Source: Metabacillus idriensis
Lineage (GTDB): Bacteria > Bacillota > Bacilli > Bacillales > Bacillaceae
Assembly (NCBI RefSeq): GCF_009674765.1
Contig: NZ_WKKF01000001.1
Location: 1-64,000, forward strand
Reading direction: 5' to 3'
Length of the DNA: 64,000 nucleotides
The translations under genes and the position numbers were made by a program. Positions 33,590 to 43,398 of the stretch are shown in pieces (position 1 is the first letter of the stretch; every line of letters starts with the position of its first letter). Under the pieces are notes generated by a model. The model was not told the origin of the DNA and did no database searches. It saw only the letters and a list, made by a program, of their open reading frames with translations.

Positions 33590-33620
33590 AAAAAGAGGAC
33601 GAAACATCGTCCTCTTTTTC
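33589..33620 (+). terminator. Rho-independent terminator
   Basis: AAAAAGAGGACGA/TCGTCCTCTTTTT, 13-bp stem with 4-nt loop. Confidence 0.85.
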
Positions 33621-33719
33621 TATTTTTCTATGAATAAATTACCTTCCAATCAAGCGGAAAAATAGGTAAAATAGGATAGTTCATATCACACATAAAAATT
33701 ACATAATCCGGAGGAACAA

Positions 33720-35105
33720 ATGTCAGAGCATATACACAGAAAAGAACATATTTATTTCATTATCCTGCTTTTAATCAGTATTCCAATGTACTTATTATTT
33801 ATTTTCACAGGAGTCGGACTTTTCATCTTAATTCCATTTATCCTGATCCCGCTTATTGCTCATTTGCTTTCCATCGGCATGATCCGGGGCAATGGAGTGA
33901 AGGTTACCCCTTCTCAGTTTCCTGAGATTTATGCCAAGGTGAATGATCTTGCCGTTAAAATGGAAATGAAGAAGCTTCCCGATATTTTTATCATTGAATC
34001 AGAAGGCATGCTGAATGCGTTTGCGACAAGATTTTTAGGGAGAAACATGGTTGTCCTTTATTCGGGATTAGCCGAACTATACGTAAAGGGCGGAAAAGAA
34101 GAACTTGATTTTGTCATTGCACATGAGCTTGCCCATATTAAAAGAAATCATCTATTAAAAAATCTCTTTGTTCTGTTTGGAAACTGGGTGCCGTTCCTTG
34201 GCAGCGCCTATTCAAGAGCCTGCGAATATACTTGTGATGCTCTGGCTCATTATTATACGGAAGACCTGGATGCCTCAAAACGGGCATTGACTGTCCTTGC
34301 GATTGGTCCAGTGCTTTATAAACATGTTAATGAAACGGACTATCTTCAGGAAAGCAGCCGTGAGAAGAACCTATTTGTCTGGTTTAGTGAAAAATTATCT
34401 ACTCACCCTATACTGCCAAAGAGGATTCATCACCTAAATGTGAAATTTGGCGAGTCTGATCCATCCATCTCATTTAAGACAACTGCTTTGTTTAAAGCGG
34501 GATTAGCAGGAGCATTTGCCTTGATCTTCATCCTCGGAGCTGGCAGCGTCTTTTTAGTTCAAATGCTTGCTAAAACAAGTCTTTACAGTGACTTTGTACT
34601 GGACAGTGAGGAAACAACCCAGCTTATGCTTGCAGCTTCAGAGAATGATTTAGAACGTGCAGAAGAGCTTATAGAAAGCGGGGAAGATGTAAATGCCATG
34701 GATGCCATGGGCATGACTCCGCTTATGTACGCAAGTTATCCGCCGGCAGATGAGTACGAAGAAGAGTTGATCATCAATGCTGAAATGGTGGAGCTGCTCC
34801 TTAAAAATGGGGCAGATCCGAATATCGTATCAGATAATGGAGACGTGGCTACGGTAGATATCATCTATTCAGGTGATCTTGATTTAGCTGAACTGCTTAT
34901 TGAAAAGAATGCCGATATCAATCTCGAAGACGGCTACGGGCAAACAGCCCTTACTGCTGCGGTATATGAAGAAGATGTAAAAATGGTCGAACTGCTGTTG
35001 AATGCAGGGGCGGATCCTGATTATGCCACAAGTGAAGATGAAACGGCCCGCTCGATTGCAGAGGAAATAAAGGTGCCGGAAATTACTGCTCTGCTAAACA
35101 AGTAG
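33720..35105 (+). CDS. M48-type metallopeptidase fused to ankyrin repeats
   Basis: 461 residues. Membrane segments at about 11-31 and 35-54, then an M48 (HtpX-like) peptidase with the zinc motif HELAHIKRNH (H135, H139) and third ligand E169 (ACEYTCDAL). A third membrane helix (about 266-287) follows. The last 160 residues hold ankyrin repeats (NAMDAMGMTPLMYAS, NGADPNIVSDNGD, LEDGYGQTALTAAV, NAGADPDYATSED). ATG 33720 follows CCGGAGGAACAA. Likely a membrane protein quality-control peptidase with a protein-binding module; the side on which the ankyrin part lies is not determined. Confidence 0.85.
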   Translation: MSEHIHRKEHIYFIILLLISIPMYLLFIFTGVGLFILIPFILIPLIAHLLSIGMIRGNGVKVTPSQFPEIYAKVNDLAVKMEMKKLPDIFIIESEGMLNAFATRFLGRNMVVLYSGLAELYVKGGKEELDFVIAHELAHIKRNHLLKNLFVLFGNWVPFLGSAYSRACEYTCDALAHYYTEDLDASKRALTVLAIGPVLYKHVNETDYLQESSREKNLFVWFSEKLSTHPILPKRIHHLNVKFGESDPSISFKTTALFKAGLAGAFALIFILGAGSVFLVQMLAKTSLYSDFVLDSEETTQLMLAASENDLERAEELIESGEDVNAMDAMGMTPLMYASYPPADEYEEELIINAEMVELLLKNGADPNIVSDNGDVATVDIIYSGDLDLAELLIEKNADINLEDGYGQTALTAAVYEEDVKMVELLLNAGADPDYATSEDETARSIAEEIKVPEITALLNK

Positions 35106-35261
35106 ATTGCAATTTTTATAGAAAATGATATAATTTTGATAATTTACAGTTGAAAGGGAGATACACCGTGTAAGTAAATCGTTCTTCTATGTTTTTATTT
35201 AAATCTAACATAAAAGGAGAAACGGTTTTAGTTGGATCTTGATTGTTGAAGGAGACTGCAC
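35106..35261. other. intergenic stretch with isolated ribosome sites
   Basis: Contains AAGGGAGATACACC followed by GTG-TAA (a start directly followed by stop) and AAAAGGAGAAACGG without a following gene. May be remains of small genes. Confidence 0.3.
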
Positions 35262-35402
35262 ATATCACTTACATTTATTGTACTCGTGATTCTGTTTGTT
35301 CTCAGTATTTTAACCTTAGAAGTCAAAAATCCGCCGCGTGTGCAAGTGGCATCTGGGCATTTGCCTGCTGTACAGTCTTATCAGGAACTTCGTCCTAGAT
35401 AA
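35262..35402 (+). pseudogene. small membrane peptide frame without a normal start
   Basis: A 46-codon frame (ISLTFIVLVILFVLSILTLE, then VKNPPRVQVASGHLPAVQSY) shows a convincing membrane helix and hydrophilic tail after GAAGGAGACTGCAC. However, the codon at the right distance is ATA, and no ATG, GTG or TTG lies ahead in frame. Either start mutation, rare start, or GTG 35283 inside the helix. Confidence 0.35.
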
Positions 35403-35431
35403 AATGTATATTGGTTTATAATTGAGCAAAT

Positions 35432-35465
35432 AAAGTCCAAATCGCATCTGATTTGGACTTTTTTG
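35432..35465. terminator. bidirectional terminator
   Basis: AAGTCCAAATC/GATTTGGACTT, 11-bp perfect stem, with six T on the + strand and A-run upstream. Serves the gabR gene (minus) and + transcripts. Confidence 0.8.
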
Positions 35466-35487
35466 TTATAGCTTACATGAACATTAT

Positions 35488-36903
35488 CTAAGAAAATATC
35501 AAATACAGCCGATTCACTGCTTCTTTTATTTTTTCCTCTTGAATATTGGCAAATCCGAGAACAAGACTGATTCTATTTTCTTCTATTATGCTGTGTTTTA
35601 GCATGAAACGCCTCATTGTATAAATTTCCAGATTTTCTTTGATTGCTCTTTTTTCAATTTCTCCATAATCCAGCTGCGTTTTAAAATGAGCAAGAAAATG
35701 AAGCCCGGCGGGGACATTTTCTATAGAGACTTTATGTTTAAATCGGTGCTGCAGCTCTTTGATTAACGTTTTTCTTTTGATTTCATACTGGTGATTCATC
35801 CGTTTAACATGCCGGATGTATTCGCCGCTTTCTATAAAGTAATGCATCGTAAATAGGCTCAGTGTGTTGCTGGATTGAATTAAATCAGCATAATACTCGC
35901 GATGTTCCCTTAATAAATTGGGCGGAAGCACCATATAACTGATCCGCAGTCCAGGAAACATCGTTTTTGAAAAAGTGCCTGTATAGATGACGCGCTGATT
36001 TCGATCTAAGCTTTGCAAAGAGGGAATATGATCCGTTTCATATTTAAATTCACTGTCATAATCATCTTCGATAATGTACCGGTCATGAGAAGAAATCGAC
36101 CAGTTTAATAGTTCGATTCGTCTGGAAATCGGCATAATTTTACCGGTTGGAAATTGGTGTGAGGGTGTCACGACTGCAAAATTTGCCTTGGAGCGTTCCA
36201 CTTCATTTATATTAATCCCTTTTTTATCCATGTTAACGGGACGGATGTCAAATTCCATCTTTTTCAGTAAATGATAGAGTCTTGAATATCCGGGATCTTC
36301 CATGGCAATGATGGTCTCTTTTTTATGAAGTTCCATTAATTGGCGGACTAATGTTTTTGTCCCTGCCCCAATCACAATTTGTTCTGGCTCACATATGACC
36401 CCTCGTGTTAAAGCGATCAAATGGCAAATCGATTTCCTTACTGAGTAAGGCCCCTGAGGATGGGGCATTTCCGAAAGCTCTCTTGAGTGATTCTTTATGG
36501 CTTTTTCCTGACATCTCATCCACTCTTTAAATGGAAATAACGATAAGCTTGAGGTCATATGAGAGAGGGACAGTCTTTCATCTTCGCTGCCTGAAATAGT
36601 TTCCCTTAAATCAGCCGGCAATGTATTTTTCACTGATTCTCTTTGATCAATAAACTGAGTAATATTTTCGACATAATACCCTTTTCTTTCAAGGGGATAA
36701 ATATATCCTTCAGCCAATAATTGATCATAGGCATTCATCACTGAATTGACACTGACCTCTAATTGTTTTGCCAATATTCGTTTAGACGGGAGCTTATCAT
36801 CCGGCTTTATTCTTCCTTCTAGAATATTGGCCTTAATCCCCTTATAAATTTGCTGATAAATAAAATGGGAATCCATTTTTTTATTAATTGAAAAGTTAAT
36901 CAT
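35488..36903 (-). CDS. gabR: MocR/GabR-type transcription regulator with aminotransferase domain
   Basis: 471 residues. N-terminal GntR-type winged HTH (about 1-75, LPSKRILAKQLEVSVNSVMN) and a C-terminal fold-type I aminotransferase-like domain, with the PLP lysine in YTGTFSKTMFPGLR and IIEDDYDSEFKYE. The family senses GABA with PLP and activates gabTD while repressing itself. It is divergent from gabT, with operator-like repeats between. ATG 36903 follows AAGAGGGATAAAC. Name by organisation and family; orthology is likely but not proven. Confidence 0.85.
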   Translation of the reverse strand: MINFSINKKMDSHFIYQQIYKGIKANILEGRIKPDDKLPSKRILAKQLEVSVNSVMNAYDQLLAEGYIYPLERKGYYVENITQFIDQRESVKNTLPADLRETISGSEDERLSLSHMTSSLSLFPFKEWMRCQEKAIKNHSRELSEMPHPQGPYSVRKSICHLIALTRGVICEPEQIVIGAGTKTLVRQLMELHKKETIIAMEDPGYSRLYHLLKKMEFDIRPVNMDKKGININEVERSKANFAVVTPSHQFPTGKIMPISRRIELLNWSISSHDRYIIEDDYDSEFKYETDHIPSLQSLDRNQRVIYTGTFSKTMFPGLRISYMVLPPNLLREHREYYADLIQSSNTLSLFTMHYFIESGEYIRHVKRMNHQYEIKRKTLIKELQHRFKHKVSIENVPAGLHFLAHFKTQLDYGEIEKRAIKENLEIYTMRRFMLKHSIIEENRISLVLGFANIQEEKIKEAVNRLYLIFS

Positions 36904-36920
36904 GTTTATCCCTCTTCATC

Positions 36921-36963
36921 TGGTACCTAAAATATTTTCTATTTGGTACTTTTCATTATACCA
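36921..36963. promoter_or_regulatory. GabR-like operator repeats
   Basis: TGGTAC at 36921-36926 and 36944-36949 (23 bp apart) and ATACCA at 36958-36963, in the 105-bp gap between gabR and gabT. TGGTAC/ATACCA are the repeat motifs I recall for GabR binding in B. subtilis. Confidence 0.6.
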
Positions 36964-37008
36964 GATAGTTATCATAATTATGAATAAATTCTGATAAGGA
37001 GGATTATT

Positions 37009-38310
37009 ATGATAACTGCACATTCAACTACTAAAGAATTACAAGAGAAAAGAAGGAAGTATGTCCCGAAAGGTGTGAGCAATGGAAATTTGAACATTGC
37101 GCAATATGCTTCCGGTGCAACAGTTACAGATATTGATCAGAATGAATGGATAGATTTTGCAGGTGCGATCGGCACTTTAAATGTAGGGCACACTCATCCA
37201 AAAGTAACCCAGGCAGTGAAAGAGCAAGTCGATAAATTTTTGCATCCTGGATTTAATGTCATGATGTATGAAGGCTATATTAATCTGGCAGAAAAATTAT
37301 GCCGCATCACTCCAGGCAGCTTTGACAAGCAGGCTATTTTATTTAATTCAGGTGCTGAAGCTGTGGAAAATGCAATCAAAATAGCCCGGCGCTATACAGG
37401 AAGACAAGCTGTCGTTTCCTTTGTCCGCGGTTATCATGGCAGAACGAATTTGACAATGACGATGACCAGTAAAGTAAAACCATATAAATTTGGATTTGGG
37501 CCGTTTGCTCCGGAAATCTATCAGGCTCCTTTTCCATATCTCTATCAAAAACCAAATGAAATGACGGAAGAATCCTATGTAAACATGAAAATTGAAGAAT
37601 TTAAGGAGTTCTTCATTGCTACAGTTGCTCCGGAAACAGTTGCTTGTGTTGTCATGGAGCCTGTACAGGGTGAGGGCGGATTTATTATTCCTCCTGTTAA
37701 ATTTGTACAAGCCGTATATGATTTTTGCCAGGAGAACGGGATTGTTTTCGTAGCGGACGAAATTCAAACAGGGTTTGGAAGAACAGGCAAGTTATTTGCG
37801 ATTGAGCATTTTAATGTAGCCCCTGATCTGATAACAGTATCAAAGTCATTGGCAGCCGGTTTGCCATTAAGCGGTGTTGTCGGGAAAACGGAAATGTTAA
37901 ATGTAGCTGATCCGGGAGAACTCGGAGGCACATATGCAGGAAGTCCGGTGGCATGTGCTGCAGCATTGGCAGTAATTGATATTATGGAAGAAGAAAAACT
38001 GGCGGAAAAGGCAGAAGTGCTTGGACAAAAAATGGAAGACGTTTTAAATGAACTATATGAAAAACATGATTACATGGGAGATATTCGCCGTTTAGGTTCT
38101 ATGGTCGCAGTTGAAATTGTAGAAGACCGCATAAGTAAGCTGCCTAACAAAAAGAAAACAGCAGAAATTGTGAAGTACGCAAATGAAAATGGATTATTGC
38201 TCCTCTCTGCCGGTTTAAAAGGCAATGTTATTCGTTTCCTTATGCCGCTTGTGATTACGGATGAGGAATTGGCAAAAGGACTGGCTATTTTGAAAAATGC
38301 GTTTCAATAA
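37009..38310 (+). CDS. gabT: 4-aminobutyrate aminotransferase
   Basis: 433 residues, class III PLP aminotransferase. GABA plus 2-oxoglutarate gives succinate semialdehyde plus glutamate. Seen are NSGAEAVENAIKIARRYTGR, FVADEIQTGFGRTG (cofactor Asp) and the PLP lysine in ITVSKSLAAGLPLSGV. ATG 37009 follows AAGGAGGATTATT. First gene of an operon with a permease and a semialdehyde dehydrogenase. Confidence 0.92.
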   Translation: MITAHSTTKELQEKRRKYVPKGVSNGNLNIAQYASGATVTDIDQNEWIDFAGAIGTLNVGHTHPKVTQAVKEQVDKFLHPGFNVMMYEGYINLAEKLCRITPGSFDKQAILFNSGAEAVENAIKIARRYTGRQAVVSFVRGYHGRTNLTMTMTSKVKPYKFGFGPFAPEIYQAPFPYLYQKPNEMTEESYVNMKIEEFKEFFIATVAPETVACVVMEPVQGEGGFIIPPVKFVQAVYDFCQENGIVFVADEIQTGFGRTGKLFAIEHFNVAPDLITVSKSLAAGLPLSGVVGKTEMLNVADPGELGGTYAGSPVACAAALAVIDIMEEEKLAEKAEVLGQKMEDVLNELYEKHDYMGDIRRLGSMVAVEIVEDRISKLPNKKKTAEIVKYANENGLLLLSAGLKGNVIRFLMPLVITDEELAKGLAILKNAFQ

Positions 38311-38337
38311 TTTCTAAATGACAAGGGGGGGGATTAG

Positions 38338-39729
38338 ATGGAGAAAAATTTTTCGAAATCAATGTCGAAGGTAGATGTCTTATTTTTAGCCATGGGTGCC
38401 ATGCTGGGGTGGGGATGGGTTGTTCTGTCAGGTGAATGGGTATCTAAAGCAGGATTTTTAGGAAGCATCATCGCCTTTTTGATTGGCGGACTATTGGTTA
38501 TTTTCATTGGCTTAACCTATGCAGAGCTTGCAGCAGCTATTCCGGAAACAGGCGGGGGACTGGTTTTCGTCTTGCGTGCTTTTGGGAAACGGAGTTCATT
38601 TGTAGCAGCCTGGGCCGTTTTATTTGGATATGTTTCTGTTATCACCTTCGAAGCCGTCGCGCTTCCTACCGTTTTAGATTATATTTATCCTGTGCAGCAT
38701 CAAGTCTTTCTTTGGACATTGGGGGGATGGGATGTTTACTTAACCTGGGCCCTGATCGGATCTGTTGGCGCCGTTCTTTTAACAGCTTTAAATTACTTTG
38801 GGATAAAACCGGCAGCCATTTTCCAGTCTGTTTTCACAGTTGCCATTGTCGCGGTTGGCCTCCTGTTAGTATTTGGAGCCATTAAAAATGGGAATACAGC
38901 TAACCTTGAGCCTCTTTTTAAAAACGGAGCCGGAGGAACGATGGCCGTCTTGGTTATGATTCCATTCTTATTCGTTGGCTTTGATGTTATTCCGCAGGTA
39001 GCTTCTGAAATTAACGCTCCACCGAAGATTATTGGCCGGATTTTGATTATTTCAATTATCACGTCTGTCGTGTTTTATTTATTTATCGTATTTGGGGTTA
39101 CAACAGGGTTAACAGAGTCACAGATTAATAGTTCCCAACTAGCTACTGCTGATGCCATGGTCAATTTATTCGGGAATCAATTGTTTGGCACCATTCTTGT
39201 CCTGGGCGGCGTAGCGGGAATCGTCACAAGCTGGAACGCCTTTATTATCGGGGGCAGCCGGATTCTCTATGCGATGGCCATTCGGGATATGATCCCTAAA
39301 TGGTTTGCTCATATCCATCCAAAATATAAAACTCCGACAAACGCCATTCTCTTTCTGGGGCTGCTTGCCTTCATCGCTCCTTTCTTAGGCAGACCGGCTC
39401 TCGTTTGGATTGTGGATGCAGGCGGGGTTGGAATCGTCGTCGGCTATTTGATCGTGTCTATTGCTTTTTTAAAACTTCGGAAAACAGAGCCGGATTTAGA
39501 ACGTCCGTATAAAGTGAAATACTGGAAAACAACAGGAACTCTTGCTATCATATTAAGCATCGTCTTCTTAAGTTTCTATTTGCCCGGCATGCCTTCCGCA
39601 CTTGTCTGGCCGATGGAATGGATCATCCTTGCTGTTTGGTGTTTAATAGGAGCTGCTTTATATTTCACAAGTCCAAAAGAAAATAGAAAAGAGATGAATA
39701 CGAATGCCGGAATCGTTCAAAGTAAATAA
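38338..39729 (+). CDS. APC family amino acid (probably GABA) permease
   Basis: 463 residues, about twelve membrane helices, APC superfamily ([18 protein letters not shown] at the first unwound helix; [20 protein letters not shown] typical). Sits between gabT and gabD with a 27-nt gap before and a 26-nt overlap after, so GABA or a related amino acid is the probable substrate. Ribosome site AAGGGGGGGATTAG before ATG 38338. Confidence 0.85.
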   Translation: MEKNFSKSMSKVDVLFLAMGAMLGWGWVVLSGEWVSKAGFLGSIIAFLIGGLLVIFIGLTYAELAAAIPETGGGLVFVLRAFGKRSSFVAAWAVLFGYVSVITFEAVALPTVLDYIYPVQHQVFLWTLGGWDVYLTWALIGSVGAVLLTALNYFGIKPAAIFQSVFTVAIVAVGLLLVFGAIKNGNTANLEPLFKNGAGGTMAVLVMIPFLFVGFDVIPQVASEINAPPKIIGRILIISIITSVVFYLFIVFGVTTGLTESQINSSQLATADAMVNLFGNQLFGTILVLGGVAGIVTSWNAFIIGGSRILYAMAIRDMIPKWFAHIHPKYKTPTNAILFLGLLAFIAPFLGRPALVWIVDAGGVGIVVGYLIVSIAFLKLRKTEPDLERPYKVKYWKTTGTLAIILSIVFLSFYLPGMPSALVWPMEWIILAVWCLIGAALYFTSPKENRKEMNTNAGIVQSK

Positions 39730-41095
39730 CCCTGCTACAGGGAAGATGATTGCAGAAGTATGCATTCATTCTGAAGAGGAAATTAAACAATCGCTAAAAA
39801 AAGGACATGAAAGCTTTAAAAGCTGGTCTAAAATAAACGCTCACGAACGATCAAGACTGTTAAAAGAATGGTCCCGAAAAATACAGGAAAATAAAAGCGA
39901 AATTGCTGAAGTCATGACATTAGAGAACGGGAAACCTTTAAAGGAATCACTAGGTGAAGTCGATTACGCTGCAAGCTATATCGACTGGTATGCTGAAGAA
40001 GCCAAACGCATCTATGGCCGCACCATTCCGGCGTCTTCAGAATCAAAACGAATTATCGTAAGCAAACAGCCGATAGGGTTAGTCGCCGCGATTACACCGT
40101 GGAATTTCCCGGCCGCAATGATGACCAGAAAAGCAGCCCCGGCCCTTGCAGCCGGCTGTACCTTTATTGTGAAACCTGCAGAAGATACGCCTTTAACTGC
40201 TATAAAGATAATTGAACTCGCACATGAAGCAGGGATCCCAAAGGATGCCATTCAATACGTGATAGGTGACGGCAAAGAAGTGGGACACTTATTTACTTCA
40301 AGTGAATTTGTAAGAAAAATTACGTTTACAGGTTCGACTCCTGTAGGAAAGTCCCTCATCAAAAACAGTGCCGATACGGTCAAGCATGTCACAATGGAAT
40401 TAGGCGGACATGCTCCTCTCATCATTGCGGAGGATGCAGATCTTGATTTCGCTGTTCAGCAAACCATCGCCTCTAAATTCAGAAACGCAGGACAAACATG
40501 CGTATGTGCTAACCGTATTATCGTTCATGAAAATATTATTGAAGAATTTTCTCAAAAACTGACAGAGAAAGTGAAAGAATTAAAAGTAGGCAACGGTCTT
40601 GAAGAGGATACTCAAATAGGTCCTATTATCAATGAAAAAGGATTTAACAAGATTGTTGAACAAATCAATGATGCTCTAGATAAAGGGGCGAAAGTACTGA
40701 CTGGTAATCAATTCCACGCAAGCAAGGAACAGGGCTATTTCTTTGTCTATCCTACCGTCTTGCAAAATGTTCATGAAGACATGAAAATCATGCAGGAAGA
40801 GACATTTGGTCCTGTTGCGCCGATTATGAGCTTTAAAGATATTGAAGAAGCTGCAGAAATCGCGAACAGTACGCCTTACGGACTTGCTGCGTATTTCTTT
40901 ACCAATGATTACAAAATCGGAACCTATTTAAGTGAACATTTAGACTTTGGTATTATAGGCTGGAATGATGGCGCTCCTTCTGCTGCTCACGTGCCGTTTG
41001 GCGGAATGAAAGAAAGCGGCTTGGGACGAGAAGGCGGAACAGAAGGCATTGAGCCATATTTAGAAACAAAATTTATTTCAATCGGGAATTTATAG
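39704..41095 (+). CDS. gabD: succinate-semialdehyde dehydrogenase
   Basis: 463 residues, NAD(P)-dependent aldehyde dehydrogenase that oxidises succinate semialdehyde to succinate. Motifs: [29 protein letters not shown], the general base E in [10 protein letters not shown] and catalytic C in [11 protein letters not shown]. Start ATG 39704 lies inside the end of the permease gene (26-nt overlap), so it is translationally coupled. Confidence 0.9.
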   Translation: MPESFKVNNPATGKMIAEVCIHSEEEIKQSLKKGHESFKSWSKINAHERSRLLKEWSRKIQENKSEIAEVMTLENGKPLKESLGEVDYAASYIDWYAEEAKRIYGRTIPASSESKRIIVSKQPIGLVAAITPWNFPAAMMTRKAAPALAAGCTFIVKPAEDTPLTAIKIIELAHEAGIPKDAIQYVIGDGKEVGHLFTSSEFVRKITFTGSTPVGKSLIKNSADTVKHVTMELGGHAPLIIAEDADLDFAVQQTIASKFRNAGQTCVCANRIIVHENIIEEFSQKLTEKVKELKVGNGLEEDTQIGPIINEKGFNKIVEQINDALDKGAKVLTGNQFHASKEQGYFFVYPTVLQNVHEDMKIMQEETFGPVAPIMSFKDIEEAAEIANSTPYGLAAYFFTNDYKIGTYLSEHLDFGIIGWNDGAPSAAHVPFGGMKESGLGREGGTEGIEPYLETKFISIGNL

Positions 41096-41139
41096 AAAGT
41101 ATTTCCCTTTCTGGCATACAAATAAGTAAAAGAAACGAA

Positions 41140-41182
41140 AGCCTAATTTCTCTCATGAATCCCGGAGAAATTAGGTTTTTTG
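41140..41182 (+). terminator. Rho-independent terminator
   Basis: CCTAATTTCTC/GAGAAATTAGG, 11-bp stem with a 12-nt loop and six T; ends the gab operon. Confidence 0.8.
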
Positions 41183-41331
41183 TATTCTCAAAGTTTAAGC
41201 GGAAGAATATTGATTTTGCAGGATTGAATCATATGATATTCGAATGAAGTGTATATTTAGATTGGAAGGACAAAATGAAGCCGCAATTTTTCAAAGAAGG
41301 ATTAAAACGTTCATGACAGAGGGGGAAGAAC

Positions 41332-42021
41332 ATGCCTCAATTTATAATCAATGCAGATGATTTTGGCTATTCCAGAGGAGTGAACTACGGGATTATTGAT
41401 GCCCATGCAAACGGGATTGTGAATTCAGCGACAATGATGGCGAACATGCCAGGCGCTCTTCACGCAGCATCGCTTGCTAAAAAATATCCCGAGCTTAAGA
41501 CGGGTATCCATCTAACCCTGACTTGCGGGAAGGCTGTAAGCACTCAAGTTCCATCATTGATCGATGATAACGGTTTTTTTAGAATAAAAAATAACCAAAG
41601 CCAAAACCAATATTTGAACGCGGATGAAGTGGAGTTAGAATGGGAGAGTCAAATTCAGCAGTTTTTGTCTTTTGGTTTAACGCCATCTCATTTGGACAGC
41701 CATCATCACGTTCATTCCTGGGCTGTTCTTGAACCAGTCATTAAAAAGCTCTCAAATAAGTATGAGCTTCCGGTCAGACGCTTTTGGGAAGGGGAAAAAG
41801 AGGGGATCGAGGCGCTTTCAGATGTGTTTTTGTTTGATTTTTACGGAGATAATTTAAACCCGGATTATTTTACTGCTTTAAAAGAGAACTATCAAGGGGA
41901 TATCAGTGTTGAAGTAATGTGCCACCCTGCGTATATTGACGAAGCTCTAATAAAGGGTTCTTCCTATTGTTTGCAGAGAAGCAATGAACTGTCTATATTA
42001 ATGGCAGCTCGGCGTTTATAG
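41332..42021 (+). CDS. ChbG/HpnK (YdjC) family deacetylase
   Basis: 229 residues. Carbohydrate deacetylase fold with metal-binding NADDFGYSRGVN (DD at 8-9), GIHLTLTCGKA, HLDSHHHVHSW and a C-terminal EVMCHPAY. Family members remove N-acetyl groups from chito-oligosaccharides. ATG 41332 follows CAGAGGGGGAAGAAC. Monocistronic by position; faces the acyltransferase gene. Confidence 0.88.
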   Translation: MPQFIINADDFGYSRGVNYGIIDAHANGIVNSATMMANMPGALHAASLAKKYPELKTGIHLTLTCGKAVSTQVPSLIDDNGFFRIKNNQSQNQYLNADEVELEWESQIQQFLSFGLTPSHLDSHHHVHSWAVLEPVIKKLSNKYELPVRRFWEGEKEGIEALSDVFLFDFYGDNLNPDYFTALKENYQGDISVEVMCHPAYIDEALIKGSSYCLQRSNELSILMAARRL

Positions 42022-42201
42022 CATAAGCTTCCTGAAAGAGAGCAAATCGCTATAGGGTCTATGTATTTCAATGCCTAATATCACTTTAAGGGGAACCGCA
42101 ATTGTTGCATTAAGATTACTTGATAAAAACCTTAAGTTCCTGGAGCGGAAAGAAACGGACAGCATTTATATTCAAAAATATGCGAAAACAGCCTTTTTGA
42201 T

Positions 42202-43224
42202 TCATTCCTGCCCCTTGAATGCCAATTTTAAAGATTGGATACCATTATATGCAAGATACGAAATGACAAAAATAAACAGAGAATATAGCTGTGGCCAAAT
42301 TAAATTTTCTGTCATGCTTTTCAGTCCCAAAATATTTATTCCCATGTCCATTATTTTTATGAAAAAAACATGGATAATATAAATACCAAGAGCGTTACTG
42401 CCGATTTTTGTTATAAGCATACCTTTTCCTAACTGGCTGAAATTCAGTGCAAAGGAAAATAAAAACACGGTTAGAAAAATGGTGGATATAAAATATTCTC
42501 CGTGACTGCTTGATAATTTCTTTTCTAAAATGTAGCCCTCCATCACTTGGAGAAATGAAAAGACAACAAATAAATATAAATAAATAGTTGCGTTTATCTT
42601 CAGAGATTTAATCTTTTGTGAATGTAAAGCAAAGAAAAATCCTAACGTTGTATAAAATAAACCGAAGAATACAGCATCTCTGGTACTTATCGGAAGTTTA
42701 AAAAACATTGAATAGGATTGTCCAAAAAGGCCAATGATGTTCAAAATGAAACTTAGGGTTAATAGGAAATTTATTTTTTTTAGTCTATAAATAATATATA
42801 AAATGATGATACTCCAAATTAAGGATGTTAAAAACCATAATTGATATCCGCTGGTTCCTTTGCCAAAATAGAATAGATTCAGCATTGTGAATTCATCAAA
42901 ATACTTCATTAATTTCTGAAGTACATTAGAATCACTTAGATATATGACGAGAACATCATATATTGTATAAAAAATGAGCCAGCATACGTAGATTTTAATG
43001 ATTTTTATAACATACCTTTTGAAATATTCAACAGACTCTCGGGTATTTATGATTTTATTTCCAAACAAATAACCAGAAGCAACAAAGAAAAAAGGAACAG
43101 CGAATCTAAAAAGGTTATCAAGAATAAACAATTCAATCTGACTGTCTAATGGAAATGTATGTATCACTACTACAGCAAATATTGCAAAAAATTTAATAAA
43201 GTCTATTGCATAATTTCTCTCCAT
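42202..43224 (-). CDS. membrane acyltransferase (acyltransferase family 3)
   Basis: 340 residues with about ten membrane helices. The N-terminus MERNYAIDFIKFFAIFAVVV then IHTFPLD carries the catalytic-type His-Thr of OafA/NolL-like O-acyltransferases. Modifies cell-surface polysaccharide or a similar acceptor; the acceptor is unknown. ATG 43224 follows GAAGGGGGTAAAAA. Codon use is AT-rich compared with its neighbours, which hints at transfer, but no mobile signature is nearby. Confidence 0.8.
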   Translation of the reverse strand: MERNYAIDFIKFFAIFAVVVIHTFPLDSQIELFILDNLFRFAVPFFFVASGYLFGNKIINTRESVEYFKRYVIKIIKIYVCWLIFYTIYDVLVIYLSDSNVLQKLMKYFDEFTMLNLFYFGKGTSGYQLWFLTSLIWSIIILYIIYRLKKINFLLTLSFILNIIGLFGQSYSMFFKLPISTRDAVFFGLFYTTLGFFFALHSQKIKSLKINATIYLYLFVVFSFLQVMEGYILEKKLSSSHGEYFISTIFLTVFLFSFALNFSQLGKGMLITKIGSNALGIYIIHVFFIKIMDMGINILGLKSMTENLIWPQLYSLFIFVISYLAYNGIQSLKLAFKGQE

Positions 43225-43299
43225 TTTTTACCCCCTTCGATATCATCTTTTACCTTGATTGAGAATTGTATTATTATTTACAAATATAGCTTTAATCAT

Positions 43300-43341
43300 T
43301 AAAAAAACGTCCGTCTGGTTTACATCAGACGGACGTTTTTT
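43300..43341. terminator. bidirectional terminator
   Basis: AAAAAACGTCCGTCTG/CAGACGGACGTTTTTT, 16-bp perfect stem with 8-nt loop. Terminates the two-component operon on the minus strand. Confidence 0.85.
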
Positions 43342-43398
43342 CAGCTTTAGCACTGTTCTTATTTTCTAATAAGATGGAACAGATCTGTTCCAAAAAAA

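Noticed and set aside
35168-35190. Minimal start-stop ORF (GTG TAA) after a good ribosome site
   Set aside because: Could be regulatory, but nothing else supports it and a chance ribosome site is more likely.
42071-42382. 103-codon plus-strand frame after the deacetylase
   Set aside because: It overlaps the 3' end of the acyltransferase gene in antisense and lacks a proper ribosome site.
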